Below, one piece after another: positions 1-10,669 of a stretch of DNA of 64,000 bases (position 1 is its first letter; every line of letters starts with the position of its first letter). A program made the translations under genes and the position numbers. The stretch spans positions 54,769,131 through 54,833,130 of the forward strand of contig CM055268.1 of assembly GCA_029237695.1 (NCBI GenBank), read 5' to 3'. Source of the stretch: Conchocele bisecta. Its lineage: Eukaryota; Mollusca; Bivalvia; Lucinida; Thyasiridae. The notes below the pieces were generated by a model. That model had not been told where the DNA came from, ran no database searches, and was given only the letters and a program-made list of their open reading frames with translations.

Positions 1-165
1 ATTAACATTGCTTTCTTGTAAATAATTATTGGATTTACATTTATTGAGCATAGGCTGCATATGCAGCCTATGCTCAATAAATGTAAATCCATACATTGAA
101 ACTTACAGACGATCTTAAAAATTGCACTTTTAGTCGTAAGAAGTTTAGTGAAACGGTCCCCAGTA
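1..165. repeat. MITE family A, copy 1 (cut by window edge)
   Basis: This is the first of about ten copies of one palindromic element. The core is a near-perfect hairpin centred on GGCTGCATATGCAGCC and flanked by ATTTACATTTATTGAGCATA and its complement. Outside the core come arms holding CGTAAGTGCA, ATTTTAGTCGTA and a cap reading GTTTAGTGAAACGGYCCC. This copy starts in its left arm at the window edge and ends at the cap near 165. No coding capacity is visible, so it is a non-autonomous element. Confidence 0.85.
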
Positions 166-482
166 CCTTGGGCATGTCGAGGACTGAGTAACAGGTTCTG
201 GCCGGGTGATGGTCGGGGAAATCTGGAAGCATAGCACCAGTGTTGTCAATGTGGGCTGCACTTATCGGAGTCGGCATGAAATTGGAACGATGGAAAACGA
301 TGTAGAGAATGATAATTTTAGGTGTAAGTTTCGGCTAGATGTGTTACAGGAACATACCATTTTACATTTTACATAACACCCCCCCACCAAAAAGAAAACA
401 ACAAAAAACAAACACACAGCAGCATCATATTCGTGTGTGCAGGGGTATATGACGTTAGTTGCGGCAGTAACTGCAAAACCGA
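166..482. other. Non-coding interval, nothing recognised
   Basis: AT-rich sequence with a C/A-rich low-complexity patch near 375-420. No ORF, repeat arm or RNA-like structure was recognised. Confidence 0.5.
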
Positions 483-791
483 TCAGCAGCCGATTTCATC
501 AAAATTGCAAAGTATACTTATCCAGCAAAGTATACGTTGAGGGAGTAATCATTTATTTTTCCCGAAATGCATTATTTCATATAGAACTAACGACTGCATA
601 TATTTGATGATTTTTGGTATGCAGAATTATTATATTGAATTTATTACATTATCACAGACAAAATGGCTGTGATGATGTATTAAATACAGTATAATAAAAA
701 TTAATAAATTTATCCTTAAATTGAAAATGTCTCCATCAAAGTATACTTTGCTAGATAAGTATACTTTGCAATGTTGGTGAAGTAGTCTACT
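483..791. repeat. MITE family D, copy 1
   Basis: Long imperfect inverted repeat. The outer arms read tagccgatttcatcaaaat then tgcaaagtatacttat, and return at the right as AAGTATACTTTGCAATGTTG and GTGAAGTAG. The centre is a second hairpin, CACAGACAAAATGGCTGTGA, inside arms reading ATTATACTGAATTTATTACA. Six copies lie in the window. There is no ORF. Confidence 0.85.
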
Positions 792-1249
792 GATCCAGGC
801 ATGCACTGTTCGGTAACTATTGCATATAATAACTCCACATCAGGCTACACGAGCGTACAACGAAATGTTCAGCGTAAATGCGGAATATAATTAAATTGTC
901 TGTTTGCGTGAAACTACAATGTATCTCAGGACGTCATGTGTAGAAAATATCACAGTAAGTAAGAAATAGAACCAAAACGCACATAGAACTTCATTTACAA
1001 GCAAACAACGTGCAATCTTGACGATACTGTCTCATTCATATGAATGATAAATGCAACACATTTTCAACCCCATTTATCGTTGATACCTAAAAACTGGAAT
1101 TTCCAAATTAATTTCTTAAAATAATGGACAATAACGAAGGTAAGAATGGTCGACATTGATAGGTCGTCGTTAGTTATGTCCCTTTTCAAATATATTTATG
1201 GAGATCCGGTCCTATGCTGTATTTCTATGCTATGCTTTTATTTCTTACT
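792..1249. other. Non-coding interval, nothing recognised
   Basis: AT-rich, unstructured sequence. No repeat shared with the rest of the window was found. Confidence 0.5.
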
Positions 1250-1470
1250 TTAATGCACACACATTGACTTTTGCGAACAGAGTAGACCCAGAGTAGACCC
1301 AGATCAGACTGCAGATTTGTGCAGTCTGGTTTGAGTCAACACTTATTGCAATAACATTAATACGAGTAAAAATATGAATCTGGCAAATAATGTAGTCCCA
1401 TATCAGATTGCGTAGATATGCAGGATGATCTAGATTATCGAAATCGATGTAATTGCTCCTTTTCATAACA
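1250..1470. repeat. Repeat family T (GATC-rich), diverged copy
   Basis: Family T pairs a left block of the type TTTTGCGACCAGTGTAGATC with CAGATCAG..CTGTGCATCC and a right block such as CTGATCAGGATCTACACTG. The family occurs mostly as short blocks, often several side by side. This copy holds gcgaacagagtagaccc, cagatcagactgcagat and a partial return arm. Confidence 0.6.
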
Positions 1471-1720
1471 AATCATGCTACATTCTGCCCTCTTCACCGT
1501 ATTTATACAAATAAATTCAAAGGGAGATAACCAGCTACAATCAACCATTGCGTTCACGAGTTACATTTGAAGTAGACTTCATTTACAGCTCCATAGTCGG
1601 CTATATCCGCCAGGAGCAGGGTGATCTTCACGACTGAAACATACATGTGGCTCTTACCGGAGAACTGGGGCTTATGGAATATGTGATCAGTGTAGATCCC
1701 AATGAAATAACACACTCCTC

Positions 1721-1965
1721 TGGGGGCCGTTTCACTAAACTTCGTACGAGTAAAATGTTCGTAAGTGCACACTTATGATAGTCTGTAAATTTCACATTGA
1801 CGTTGCTTTCTTGTAAATAATTATTGGATTTACATTTATTGAGCATAGGCTGCATATGCAGCCTATGCTCAATAAATGTAAATCCATAAATTGAAATTTA
1901 CAGACGATCTTAAATTTGCACTTACGAAGATTTTAGTCGTAAGAAGTTTAGTGAAACGGGCCCCT
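1721..1965. repeat. MITE family A, copy 2 (complete)
   Basis: Both caps are present (GGGGGCCGTTTCAC on the left, GTGAAACGGGCCCC on the right), with the GCATATGC-centred hairpin between them at about 1828-1886. The arms are strongly self-complementary, so several small ORFs here are only hairpin readings. Confidence 0.9.
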
Positions 1966-1999
1966 GTAGCCCGGTAATGCTATATATTGCTTGTTAGAA

Positions 2000-2460
2000 G
2001 CATGACGGGTGTTTCGTTGATGCACTGGCTAACAGTGCTGACCCTGATCTAATCAGCGGATACACAGACTGATCCGGATCTACACTGGTCATAAAATACA
2101 TTAACCCCATTTATCCAGTCACAGCCACAAATTATCAACGTTCTATGTTAATGCATGTACACAAAACAGTGTGTCACATCAACACGTGATACATGCAATA
2201 TATGTGGCTGTGACTGAAGAAATGGAGCGTATGGCTTTTGCGACCAGTGTAGCTCCAGATCGTTATCAGGCTACAGGCATTTGCTATTTGATAGGATCTA
2301 CACTGGTCACAAATCCCATAATCATCATTTCTCCAATAACAAACTTGGTTTTTGTGACTAGTGTAGCTCCTGATCGAATATCTCATATTTAATGATGGAA
2401 TGGCGAACACTAGACGCAAAACTCGTAAGCCATATATCTCCAGTTACAGCTACAAGTTTG
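2000..2460. repeat. Cluster of repeat family T blocks
   Basis: Several partial T blocks lie side by side: tgatccggatctacactggt near 2070, TTTTGCGACCAGTGTAGCTC near 2236, ggatctacactggtcacaaa near 2290 and gtgactagtgtagctcctga near 2350. Their orientations alternate, as if T elements had inserted into one another. Confidence 0.65.
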
Positions 2461-2515
2461 CAATTCCTACATACCTCGCTGTAATATGCAGGCGCGTACG
2501 CGGGAATTAATTTAG

Positions 2516-2552
2516 GGGGCGGGGGGGGGGGGGTTGGGGTTGGGGGTGGGGG
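2516..2552. repeat. G-rich homopolymer tract
   Basis: Run of G broken only by TT, T and single-T interruptions. It is low complexity, G-quadruplex-capable and prone to assembly error. Confidence 0.9.
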
Positions 2553-2593
2553 CGTGCGTTATCGACGGTGCGAAGGGCCAAACATCTCGGCAG

Positions 2594-2865
2594 ATTAACC
2601 CTTTCACCCCTAAGTAACTTAAATGAATTTTGATATGTTAATTTTGCAACCAATCCAATCATCACAAAATGATTTTCAGATCAGTCCATTTATGAAAATG
2701 GGGTGTTTTTGTTCTAAAAATTATAAAAATTACTTGCAAACTCGTCATGAGCCGGCTCATCTGGATCTACGCTTTTTGCCAATACCACTATACAGGCATG
2801 TGGTGTTGAAAGGGTCAAGGGGGTTGCGTACGCACCCTTCGCACCCCCTCTGCGTACGGGCCTGA
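2594..2865. repeat. MITE family I, copy 1 (TTAACCCTTT end)
   Basis: Begins TTAACCCTTTCACCCC and returns at the right as gttgaaagggtcaag. The interior holds AATCCAATCATCACAAAATG, GATTTTCAGATCAGTCCATT and a hairpin, GAGCCGGCTC. Related copies lie at 49575-49800 and 61434-61640. The repeated TTAA at the ends is compatible with a TTAA-target element. Confidence 0.7.
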
Positions 2866-3379
2866 TATGCATCACAGGGTGTTCGGTTTGGACGTACACA
2901 ATACAGATATAGTACGTACCATTTGTGTACGTTGCACCGATGGACTGGAGTACTGTTCCGAGGTTCTTCAGCGCCTGAATCATATAACCACGGGAGTATA
3001 CAATAATAAGACACCGTCTCACTCTGGACAATGTAGCCATGTAATCATGTAACCATGGAACCCGTATACCAGAAATTGCATCGTGGGTGATGTAGTGTAT
3101 TCCTCTCTTATATTTTGTAAGTATAAGTTATTGTGCCAATGTTTCGGAGCGCATGCTTGCGATAACTTTCTCTTTTTTTCCTTCAATTATTTAACAAAAC
3201 TTACATATGTATACATTATATGCGTTCTTGCCACATTCCCATTTACTGATGCTTTACTCAAGGAGAAGAATTCACATAAGCTGTGTGAGCTTGTTTTCTA
3301 ATCCTTATTCACCGTTACTTTATATGTATTGTGATGCATATACACATGTATATTATTTGAAATAAATATTGTTGGTTGT

Positions 3380-3421
3380 TAAGGAATTAAATGCGAGGGA
3401 GCGCAGCATTTAGTTCCTGAA
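3380..3421. repeat. Short palindromic element, copy 1
   Basis: About 42 bp: aggaattaaatgcgagggag followed by cgcagcatttagttcct, an imperfect palindrome. A related inverted version occurs at 55345-55397. Confidence 0.6.
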
Positions 3422-3651
3422 ATATCCAATATCTGAACAATATCATACTTATAGTTCAGCCAAGTGTACAATGCAATGTCCCATCCGAGTAATTATTTTC
3501 CATTTTATTTCCTGTCGAACAGTTAATGATTACATCTGGTGAAATGTAACTTTATTGGGTTAAACGTTACAATATGTGAAATAAGTAGAGCACAATGCTG
3601 CCCAGTGATTGGCTTAGCATGTAGGGCGAAATATAAAGACAAGCACATGTG

Positions 3652-4055
3652 TGGTGGCCTGGTTAGCTCAGTAGATACAGCTTCGGACTGCGGATCTGGA
3701 AGGCCCGTTTCACTAACCTTCGTACGACTAAAATGTTCGTAAGTGCAAATTTAGGATCGTCTGAAAATTTCAATTGATGGATTTACATTTATTGAGCATA
3801 GGCTGCATATGCAGCCTATGCTCAATAAATGTAAATCCAATAATTGTTTACAAGACAACACTGTTTATGTGACATTTAGAGACTATTATAATTTTGCACT
3901 TACGAACATTTTAATAGCACGAAGTTTAGTGAAACGGCCCCCTGGAGTCCCCGGGTTGCGAATGGCCGATTCGGTGTGTCCTTGGGCAAGACAACTTCGT
4001 GCTAGCCTAGTCCTGTCGGATGGGGACTTAAACAGTCGGTCCCGACAAGCAAGAT
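3652..4055 (+). repeat. tRNA-derived SINE split by a MITE
   Basis: The 5' part reads ggcctggttagctcagtag, an A-box-like tRNA head, and continues to about 3700. A complete family A MITE then intervenes. The element resumes at about 3943 with gtccccgggttgcgaatgg, a decayed B-box region, then gtgtccttgggcaagacaac and ggatggggacttaaacagtc, which resemble the conserved body of metazoan tRNA-SINEs. The parent tRNA and the exact tail end cannot be assigned. It is not a functional tRNA, because the T arm is decayed and the head is interrupted. Confidence 0.65.
3700..3942. repeat. MITE family A, copy 3 (inside the SINE)
   Basis: Complete copy with caps GGCCCGTTTCAC and GTGAAACGGCCCCC and the GCATATGC-centred hairpin at about 3778-3838. 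It lies within the SINE, so it is the younger of the two. Confidence 0.9.
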
Positions 4056-4433
4056 AATCGAGCCAGTGCCATCGTTAAATCAAAGCATCTACATTTACAT
4101 TTGCTTACTGCATATAATGTGATTTCGCAGTTCAATCACATGTTAAGACAGTTCGATATACCGGCATTGGTTTCCAAATAATATCCAAGTTTGAAATATG
4201 ACCAGTTTTGCAGTTTATTTTTGTGTGGATGTTCACCCAAAAATATATGACTTTATTGCCAAAATCGGTAAAAAGTTTAAAGAACACATGCTGCAATCAA
4301 AACCGAAACCAGAACATATGTTACGTACAATGTTGCCATTTTGAACGTGTCACTTTACCGGAATTAGTCCCTATTTTTGAAATAGGTATACGAGTTAAAT
4401 CAGCAATACAAAAGTAGGACCATTATGTAGTTG

Positions 4434-4735
4434 CTTTGGCGACCAGTGTAGATTCAGATCGTCTGATCAGGATATACATTGCTCGCCATTCCATCAATTG
4501 AATACCCGCCATGCTTCCAATGAGCTACAGTGGGGTCAGCGTGTAAGTGCACACACGAACGAACACGACAGGTTGGTTCCAACCTGTCGTATTCGTTCGT
4601 GTGTGCACTTACACGCTGACCCCACTGTACATAGATCGTTATCAGGCTACATACGCGTGCTATTTGATCAGGAGCTGCATTGATCACAATTCCCATAATT
4701 CCCATTTCTCCAGTCACAGCCACATATCAGCTTCA
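4434..4735. repeat. Repeat family T copy hosting a P element
   Basis: Left T block ggcgaccagtgtagattcag and right block tttgatcaggagctgcattg are separated by a P-family palindrome. The sequence around the gap (atgcttccaatgagct, then acatagatcgttatcaggct) matches the uninterrupted T copy near 28905-28945, which shows P inserted into T. Confidence 0.7.
4527..4629. repeat. MITE family P, solo palindrome
   Basis: Nearly perfect 100-bp palindrome. The TIR begins CAGTGGGGTCAGCGTGTAAG and continues with GTGCACACACGAACGAACAC; the centre is AGGTTGGTTCCAACCT. TA flanks both sides, the Tc1/mariner-type target duplication. It is non-autonomous. Confidence 0.9.
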
Positions 4736-4762
4736 ATAGTTTAACTGAAAATCAACATTACA

Positions 4763-4993
4763 TTGTCAATATTGCTGCTATACCTGGTCGGTTTGATCGG
4801 CTATATCGTCGGACACGAGCTCGGCAGTTTCCGGGTTGTTGCCGATCAGGCCCGCGATGTAGGCTGTATCCCGAACCACAACCGCATGGCTGCCGACGAC
4901 AAATACATATGCCGAAGAAAATTCATATGCCGACGAACAAACAGATTACATATGCCGACGAAAATACAAAAGGGGTCAGTGGACGAAATGTGA
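4763..4993 (+). other. Weak ORF over short CATATGCCGACG repeats
   Basis: A 76-codon ORF whose 3' half runs over three spaced copies of CATATGCCGAMGAA. The N-terminus is hydrophobic (LLLYLVGLIGYIVG). I recognise no family and there is no second copy in the window, so coding is unproven. Confidence 0.2.
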
Positions 4994-5081
4994 TAATCCC
5001 ATGAGGAGAGCGCAGTGTCATGTCAGGCAGCGCAAGTGGCAAATTGAACGCATTTTCATTTTCTAATGTTAGCACATACCA

Positions 5082-5385
5082 CAGGGGCGGATCCAGCATT
5101 TGGGGAACAGGGGGGGGGGGGGGGGGGGGGGGGAGGTTCTAGTTGCGGAGGTAACTCTTGCAATCTGCTCCCGTACGGTAATTGCAAGAGTTACCGTTCG
5201 TAACTAGTGGGTTGTCCTATTTTCGAGCTCTTCGAAATGCACTTTCCTGTGTTTTACGGCATTTACATTCAGACTCCAACTGGTAGTAAACTGTGATCTA
5301 TGTAAACTCCGTGGCTGAACGGGAGGTGGTGGGGGAGGGGGGGGGGGGTGTGCAACTCCGGAAACCCCATCTAGATCCGCCCCTG
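5082..5385. mobile_element. TIR element, 5-bp TSD (CAGGGGCGGATC), copy 1
   Basis: TIRs are CAGGGGCGGATCCAGC on the left and ATCTAGATCCGCCCCTG on the right. TACCA is repeated immediately outside both ends (5077-5081 and 5386-5390). The interior has poly-G runs (5110-5133 and 5335-5348) and an inner inverted pair, aactcttgcaat / attgcaagagtt. It is 304 bp and non-coding. A hAT-type relative with a 5-bp duplication is a guess. Confidence 0.85.
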
Positions 5386-5771
5386 TACCACTATGTAATG
5401 GGGCTTATTAACTGCACAAAATGATATGAAACCATTTGCTTCATTGCCTAGTATTCATAATAATGATATATACTTTTTGTCATACATATCATATCAGCCT
5501 GCAGGAGTGCAATAATAGAGTATAATCATATGTATTGTAAATCATGTGTTTATTATGTATGTATATGGCTATTGAAGGTATAAAGCACAGTTAGGCAAGT
5601 AAGTTTCGAACAAAAACGCACATTATATTATGTCGTATAAGAGTCATCAAAATGTGTAAATTGAGGTTTGAGAGCACATTTGCAATATTGATCATAAATT
5701 GGTGTAGATAGACAGAGATGTAGGGTTAGCGAGAAGGTACACACGATTACTACCTCAAGTTGATAGATAAT
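5386..5771. other. Non-coding interval, nothing recognised
   Basis: AT-rich sequence between two elements. No ORF or shared repeat was seen. Confidence 0.5.
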
Positions 5772-6038
5772 ACAGTGGGGTCAGCGTGTAAGTGCACACA
5801 AACGAACGAACACGACAGGTTGGAACGCTGACCCCACTGTATTTCATGTATGAAAACAAATGTAAATATGTTTCTGCATTTCTTCTCATTTCGCATCAAA
5901 AGTGTATGTTGTTACCACTCAGTTGAACCGTCTCGGCGAGACGGTTCAACTGAGTGGTAACAACATACACTTCGGGTGGGTAGCGAACCAACCTGTCGTG
6001 TTCGTTCGTGTGTGCACTTACACGATGACCCCACTGTA
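5772..6038. repeat. MITE family P, composite form 1
   Basis: Outer TIRs CAGTGGGGTCAGCG / CCCCACTG enclose a second, shortened P palindrome at the left and a central hairpin, TTGAACCGTCTCGGCGAGAC, with arms GTTGTTACCACTCAG. The copy at 50833-51132 is the same composite in reverse orientation, so the compound moves as a unit. TA flanks both ends. Confidence 0.85.
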
Positions 6039-6127
6039 CGATAGGCAGTGGTACTTCATTCAGATAGTTTCAACATCAAATATGTCCGTATTGAAAGTTT
6101 ATTATTAAGGAATTATGTCATAGATAG

Positions 6128-6628
6128 ATAAACTTGACTTCAATGATAATTGCTTCATAAGAGTGATGTGATATTTGAATATAACATATGTGAATATTGT
6201 CTTGTTACTGTATACTATATGGAGCATTGAGGTGCCATCTCCGCCATCTTTGTATGCACAAGCAATCGTACAGTTTCACCACTTAATGCGTTTGACACAT
6301 ACATCAAATAATATGATAGTAAACCAAATAAAAGTTGGTGCAATACATAATAGACAAATATGACAACGGCAAGCTATAAATATTATGCCAGCAAAATATA
6401 CAAAAGACGAGATATATGAGCATTCCTCCCATCAATCTCAAAATAAATTTTGATGTGTAAACTTTTCAGTCTGGTGTACAGCCCATGTTAGTGTATACGT
6501 TACCTATAGGTAATATCTACTCTACTAAGCCATATCTACTCGCATAGTAGGTGAGTAGACAGCAGGAACACTACACTCAGGCAACTGCTTACATGTCACT
6601 GGTTTCGATAGCTATATAATAACAGAAT
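6128..6628. repeat. Dispersed repeat J, copy 1
   Basis: About 500 bp that recurs in the same orientation at 27513-27985 with moderate divergence. Shared words include gtgaatattgtcttgttact, gccatctccgccat, gtacagtttcaccacttm and aggtgagtagac. No TIR, poly-A tail or long ORF is visible, so its class is unknown. Confidence 0.75.
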
Positions 6629-6890
6629 ACGAGGGTGGGTCAATAAGTAGTGTTACTCGACCATTATCTTTCTAAAAACTCATCCAACTTGAATAAAATG
6701 TGGCACTTGCATTCATTAACGTTATTCGCATTTACGAAACGCGCATGGCGCCGCTACAGATTAGTCATGCATACAACATATCTCAATCATATTATTATAC
6801 AATAGTGTTCGAAAGTGACAACAATTTCCGCAAGGTGGGTATCTCACAATCTTCGGTCAGACAAAAAAGAGCGATATTTTCAAATCGCCA
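6629..6890. mobile_element. Possible mariner-type end fragment
   Basis: Begins gagggtgggtcaataagt exactly where homology with the second J copy stops. Terminal sequences of this style are typical of mariner elements. No transposase or opposite TIR was found, so this would be a truncated remnant. Confidence 0.35.
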
Positions 6891-7451
6891 ATAAATGGCC
6901 CGATATATATAGTAAATAAGGGTTCCCGACCACAGCACCTACTTTTTCATCAACGCACCTGCATTTAGCCACCCACCCACCCAACGCCCACTTTATATAC
7001 ATACAAGTTTGATCTTTTAGCCCAAATAAACCGTTATTTTCTATAAAACACAAAAAGGTACTAAACTCACTTACAAGACCACCCAATTCCCCAGATTTTC
7101 ACAAAAAAATATCAAACTAGAGATAATTCATATTTGTATTCTTCTTAATCTTGTACTTTCATCCAAGAAAGATTTTATAACTTTTATATATTTATGTTTT
7201 AAATTAACTAACGCTCCACCACAGGAAACACAGACATTATATTAGTAGTTGTGCCGCCACCTCACCCGTTGCTCAGGTGAGCTAAAAGTCAAACTTCAAA
7301 TATTTGTATGTTCGTACATGTTCCATCCTCTCAGAGATAACGCCCTTTATCTAGTGTACTGTAGTTGTATAAGTGTGACACTAACAAGTGTGTACTCTGC
7401 TTGTTATCAGACTCGGGTCATGTGACAATTACACAATGTAGCTTATCAAAC
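6891..7451. other. Non-coding interval, nothing recognised
   Basis: Low-GC sequence between a possible mariner fragment and the Tc1 element. Nothing was recognised. Confidence 0.45.
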
Positions 7452-7453
7452 TA

Positions 7454-8959
7454 TACTGAAAGGATAAAGAAACGCAAGGTAAACATTTGAGGTGATTTAA
7501 ATTGATGTGTTTGCTGTTATATACAATATTTTATATGAGTATTAAAAAAACATCTTTAGTTAACACATTACCAAAATTGCATTAGGTTTTGACCGATAAT
7601 TCATTAGTAATTGAATCACAATTGACGGTACCCCCCAATATCGCACAATGAAATCCACTGTTTTGTCAGTATCTCGTATGCCCCGCCCTCTCGTGCATCT
7701 GTCACAGCCCTGATTCTCTTGTGCATGGAATTCATCAGTGCATTTATCCTTCTTATTGGGATATTGTTCCACTCTTCCAATAATGCAGTCCTTAGTTGGT
7801 CGACATTAGAAGGGGTATTCCGACACCCCCTTATTCTCCTGTCAAGTTCGTCCCACAGATGTTCGATTGGGGACAAATCGGGACTGTACTCTGTTCAGTC
7901 GAGTGGGCTAATGTTATGGTCAGCGAGAAAGTCTTGACAAACTCTGGCTACATGGGGCCGGGCATTATAATGCTGGAAAATTAGTTGACGCTGTTGCACA
8001 AATGGAACAACAACCGGGCAGAAGATTTCATCCCTTCATATCTTACGGCGGTTAAATTCCCGGCTACCACAATCAACGGTGACTTTACCCCGTGAGATAT
8101 CCCTCCCCAGACCATAACCGAGCCACCCCCAAACCTATCCCTCTCAAGAACGCAAGCGTCGGCGAAGCGTTCCCCACGATGTCGGTATACACGACGTCGA
8201 CCGTCCGGACGAAAAAGAGTGAACCGGGACTCATCTGTGAAAAAGACTTGTCTCCATTGCCTCTTTGGAAATCGTCTGGGAGCATGTGCCGCCAACCAAG
8301 CCATAAGACGCGCTCGACGTGCACGAGGGACGACGTGCTCTCAGACCAACCTCGCGCAATCGATTTCTTACAGTTTTGGGGTGAATGTTGCGATTATAAT
8401 TGCCTATGGTGTTAATAGTGGTTTCAGTGGCAGTAACGTGGCGATTACGTAGGTGGGCGAGACGAATAGTCCTGTTTTGACGTCGCGACGTTACGCGCGG
8501 ACGTCCCGATCTCGGTCGGTCGGCAACCCTTCCGGTCTCTCTCAGACGACGGACAAGACGTTCTATGGTGGAAATATTCACACCGAACTGCATAGCAACC
8601 TGCTGTTGGGTTTGACCTTGCATTAGCAATGCAATAGCCTGACCCCTCCGAACTTCCGTCAGACGTACCATGATTGTGAGAGCTACAAATCAAATTCAGT
8701 GTAAATAGCGGAAAACGATTCGTATACCTCAAGCGTAGCAAGTGGTATGACAAAATATCATCATCATGCTGCACGTGTTTTTGGCTTTTTATCACTTTCT
8801 CTATGTGGTACGGTGCATTACACGGTTGAGTAACTTTAGGCACCGGTTTGGGTGCACAGTGACCAAGATAGTCGCCTGACCGGTTTTCATAATTTTAGGC
8901 CAAGCATTTAAATAATTATTGCGTATTTTGTTACCCTGCGTTTCTTTATCCTTTCAGTA
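7454..8959 (-). mobile_element. Tc1-type DNA transposon, decayed
   Basis: TIRs are about 29 bp with one mismatch: TACTGAAAGGATAAAGAAAC at the left and its complement GTTTCTTTATCCTTTCAGTA at the right. They are flanked by TA at 7452-7453 and 8960-8961, the duplicated Tc1/mariner target. At 1506 bp it has the size of a full-length Tc1 element with one transposase gene, which lies antisense and is broken. Confidence 0.93.
7616..8671 (-). pseudogene. Tc1-family transposase pseudogene
   Basis: A transposase of this family cuts and pastes its own TIR element through a DDE RNase-H-like fold. About 352 codons remain, near the usual 340. From 8671 the N-terminal part shows paired helix-turn-helix features (QQQVAMQFGVNISTIERLV, then a GRPRVT linker). 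The frame changes near 8300 and the middle part carries the first catalytic Asp in FFTDESRF and then VMVWGGIS. A compensating shift near 8010 restores the original frame, but the second catalytic position reads HYNARPH, with Tyr where the family has Asp. A TGA at 7895-7897 follows. The C-terminal part keeps the third acid in SPIEHLWDELD. Two frameshifts, one stop and a lost active-site residue make it non-functional. Confidence 0.92.
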
Positions 8960-9017
8960 TATAATGGATTCCGGACTTTGCATGTGGATGTGCTGTCTGG
9001 TCATAAAATTAAATGCA

Positions 9018-9080
9018 TGGATTTACATTTATTGAGCATAGGCTGCATATGCAGCCTATGCTCAATAAATGTAAATCCAT
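9018..9080. repeat. MITE family A, core hairpin only
   Basis: The central palindrome is present (ATTTACATTTATTGAGCATA, GGCTGCATATGCAGCC and return) without the outer arms or caps. It is a truncated copy or a core that moved separately. Confidence 0.8.
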
Positions 9081-9373
9081 CAAATTGTCACATGAAACCT
9101 GAATCATATCTTGAGTTATTTCTATAAAAAAAACACAGTGTTGACGCTTGTTATGCGATATATATGGAATAGGTATGTGCGGGTACATATCGGAATGACA
9201 TATACAATGCTGAGCATTGATTTGATTTAATGAATCATTTTTTGTGTACAAATAACTCGAGATACGAGTTTCTGTCACTGCCCCTCTGTCACGCCCATAC
9301 TGAGTCGGAGGGGTTCTCGCATGCAGAGGTATAATATATCACATGAACGTGTATGGTGGGCTTAGCTAACTAT

Positions 9374-9905
9374 AGTCTGTTTCACGAAAGCTGCCCAAAT
9401 TTTACGGCCATATAAACAATTCAAAGACAATATTTGTTTCGATGATATTAAATTAAAGGAAAATTTAAGAATGAGCCTTCTTTTTATTTCGTTAAATTTG
9501 GTCATATATTGGTTTTATGACGAAAAATTGATTTCTCTATGGGATAAATTCATGGGGGAAAAGAGGTAGAGGAGTTGTGGGAGGAGTCAAAAAACGATTT
9601 TTTTTGGAAATTGCCTCAGAAACCTAGCTAGATAGCTTGGAAATGATCTAACTAAGAAAACAAAAGCTAAATTTTAAAAATCGGTCCAGTTCTGAAATTC
9701 TAAAACATTTCCCCATGTTAAATCCCCATGCGATTTAACATGGTGAAATTGTTTTTTCGCAATAAAATCAATATTTGACCAAATTTCACGAAATAAAAAG
9801 AAGGCTCATTCTTAAATTTTCCTTTAATTTAATATTTTCGAAAAAAACATTGTCTTTGAATTGTTTATATGGCCGTAACATTTGGGCAGCTTTCGTGAAA
9901 CAGAC
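9374..9905. repeat. MITE family E, copy 1 (complete)
   Basis: TIRs run CTGTTTCACGAAAGCTGCCC, then AAATTTTACGGCCATATAAA, at the left and return at 9860-9905. Inner arms carry GAATGAGCCTTCTTTTTATT and the centre holds CCCCATGTTAAATCCCCATG. It is about 530 bp and non-coding. Relatives lie at 18441, 50310, 57151 and 59194. Confidence 0.85.
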
Positions 9906-10256
9906 AGTAGATGCACTCTCGTGCAGAGGAATACTGATATCTAAGGAACATAATTATGCAGTGGACATGGCTATATATTATTTTGCTGGTGATGGTGTTC
10001 TGTGAGTTCCTCTCCCTGATTTTGTCATGGTGAGTGAGAGAGTGAGTGGGTGATAAGGGCTTATCTTTTTTTTTCATAACAGCGAGGTCAGTAAAATGGG
10101 TTGACTGGTTAGAACCTGTACATCACCTGTTAATATGAAAATTGCAAATTTGGATTGAACTTATGTCATGTTGAATTTAAACAAAATGTATTAGTCTCTT
10201 ACATTTTGTGTAGTCCAGCCTCTTCAGTTTCAACATTACGGCTCGCCGCCCAGCTC
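9906..10256. other. Non-coding interval ending in a former ORF tail
   Basis: Mostly unassigned. On the minus strand, 10160-10256 reads as the continuation that the neighbouring antisense ORF would have had before a family C MITE separated them; it contains a stop and is not open now. Confidence 0.45.
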
Positions 10257-10285
10257 TTAATGCTTTAATCTGATAGTTCCACCTT

Positions 10286-10669
10286 CAAGGTGTATGATCA
10301 CGTGGTACTAACAACAACAACAAGTATCGATTCAAAGTACGTATTATTGTATAGTGTCCTTACTACGTAACGGATTTTGATGAAATATGGCGCATCAAAC
10401 GCGTCTTGTTAAGCTGCATTTTATGGTCTCTGTATTTTTGCCCAAACTTCTGTCGTTTTTGCGAAGAATCGATTTCCGTGTCTCTGACACGGAAATCGAT
10501 TCTTCGCAAAAACGACACAAGCCCTAGACCACCAAATGCAGCTCATGAAGACGCGTTTGCTGCGCCATATTTCATCAAAATCAGTTGCATATTAAGGAAA
10601 ATATCAAATAATACTTACTTTGGAGTGGGCGACGTTGTTGTCGTTGTAACCACGTGATCATGCACCTTG
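10286..10669. repeat. MITE family C, copy 1 (inside an ORF)
   Basis: TIRs are CAAGGTGTATGATCACGTGG at the left and CACGTGATCATGCACCTTG at the right, each followed inward by an ACAACA repeat. The centre is the hairpin GCGAAGAATCGATTTCCGTG / CACGGAAATCGATTCTTCGC. Other copies have 5-bp duplications. This one instead has 29-bp flanking direct repeats with two mismatches (10257-10285 and 10670-10698). Confidence 0.9.
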
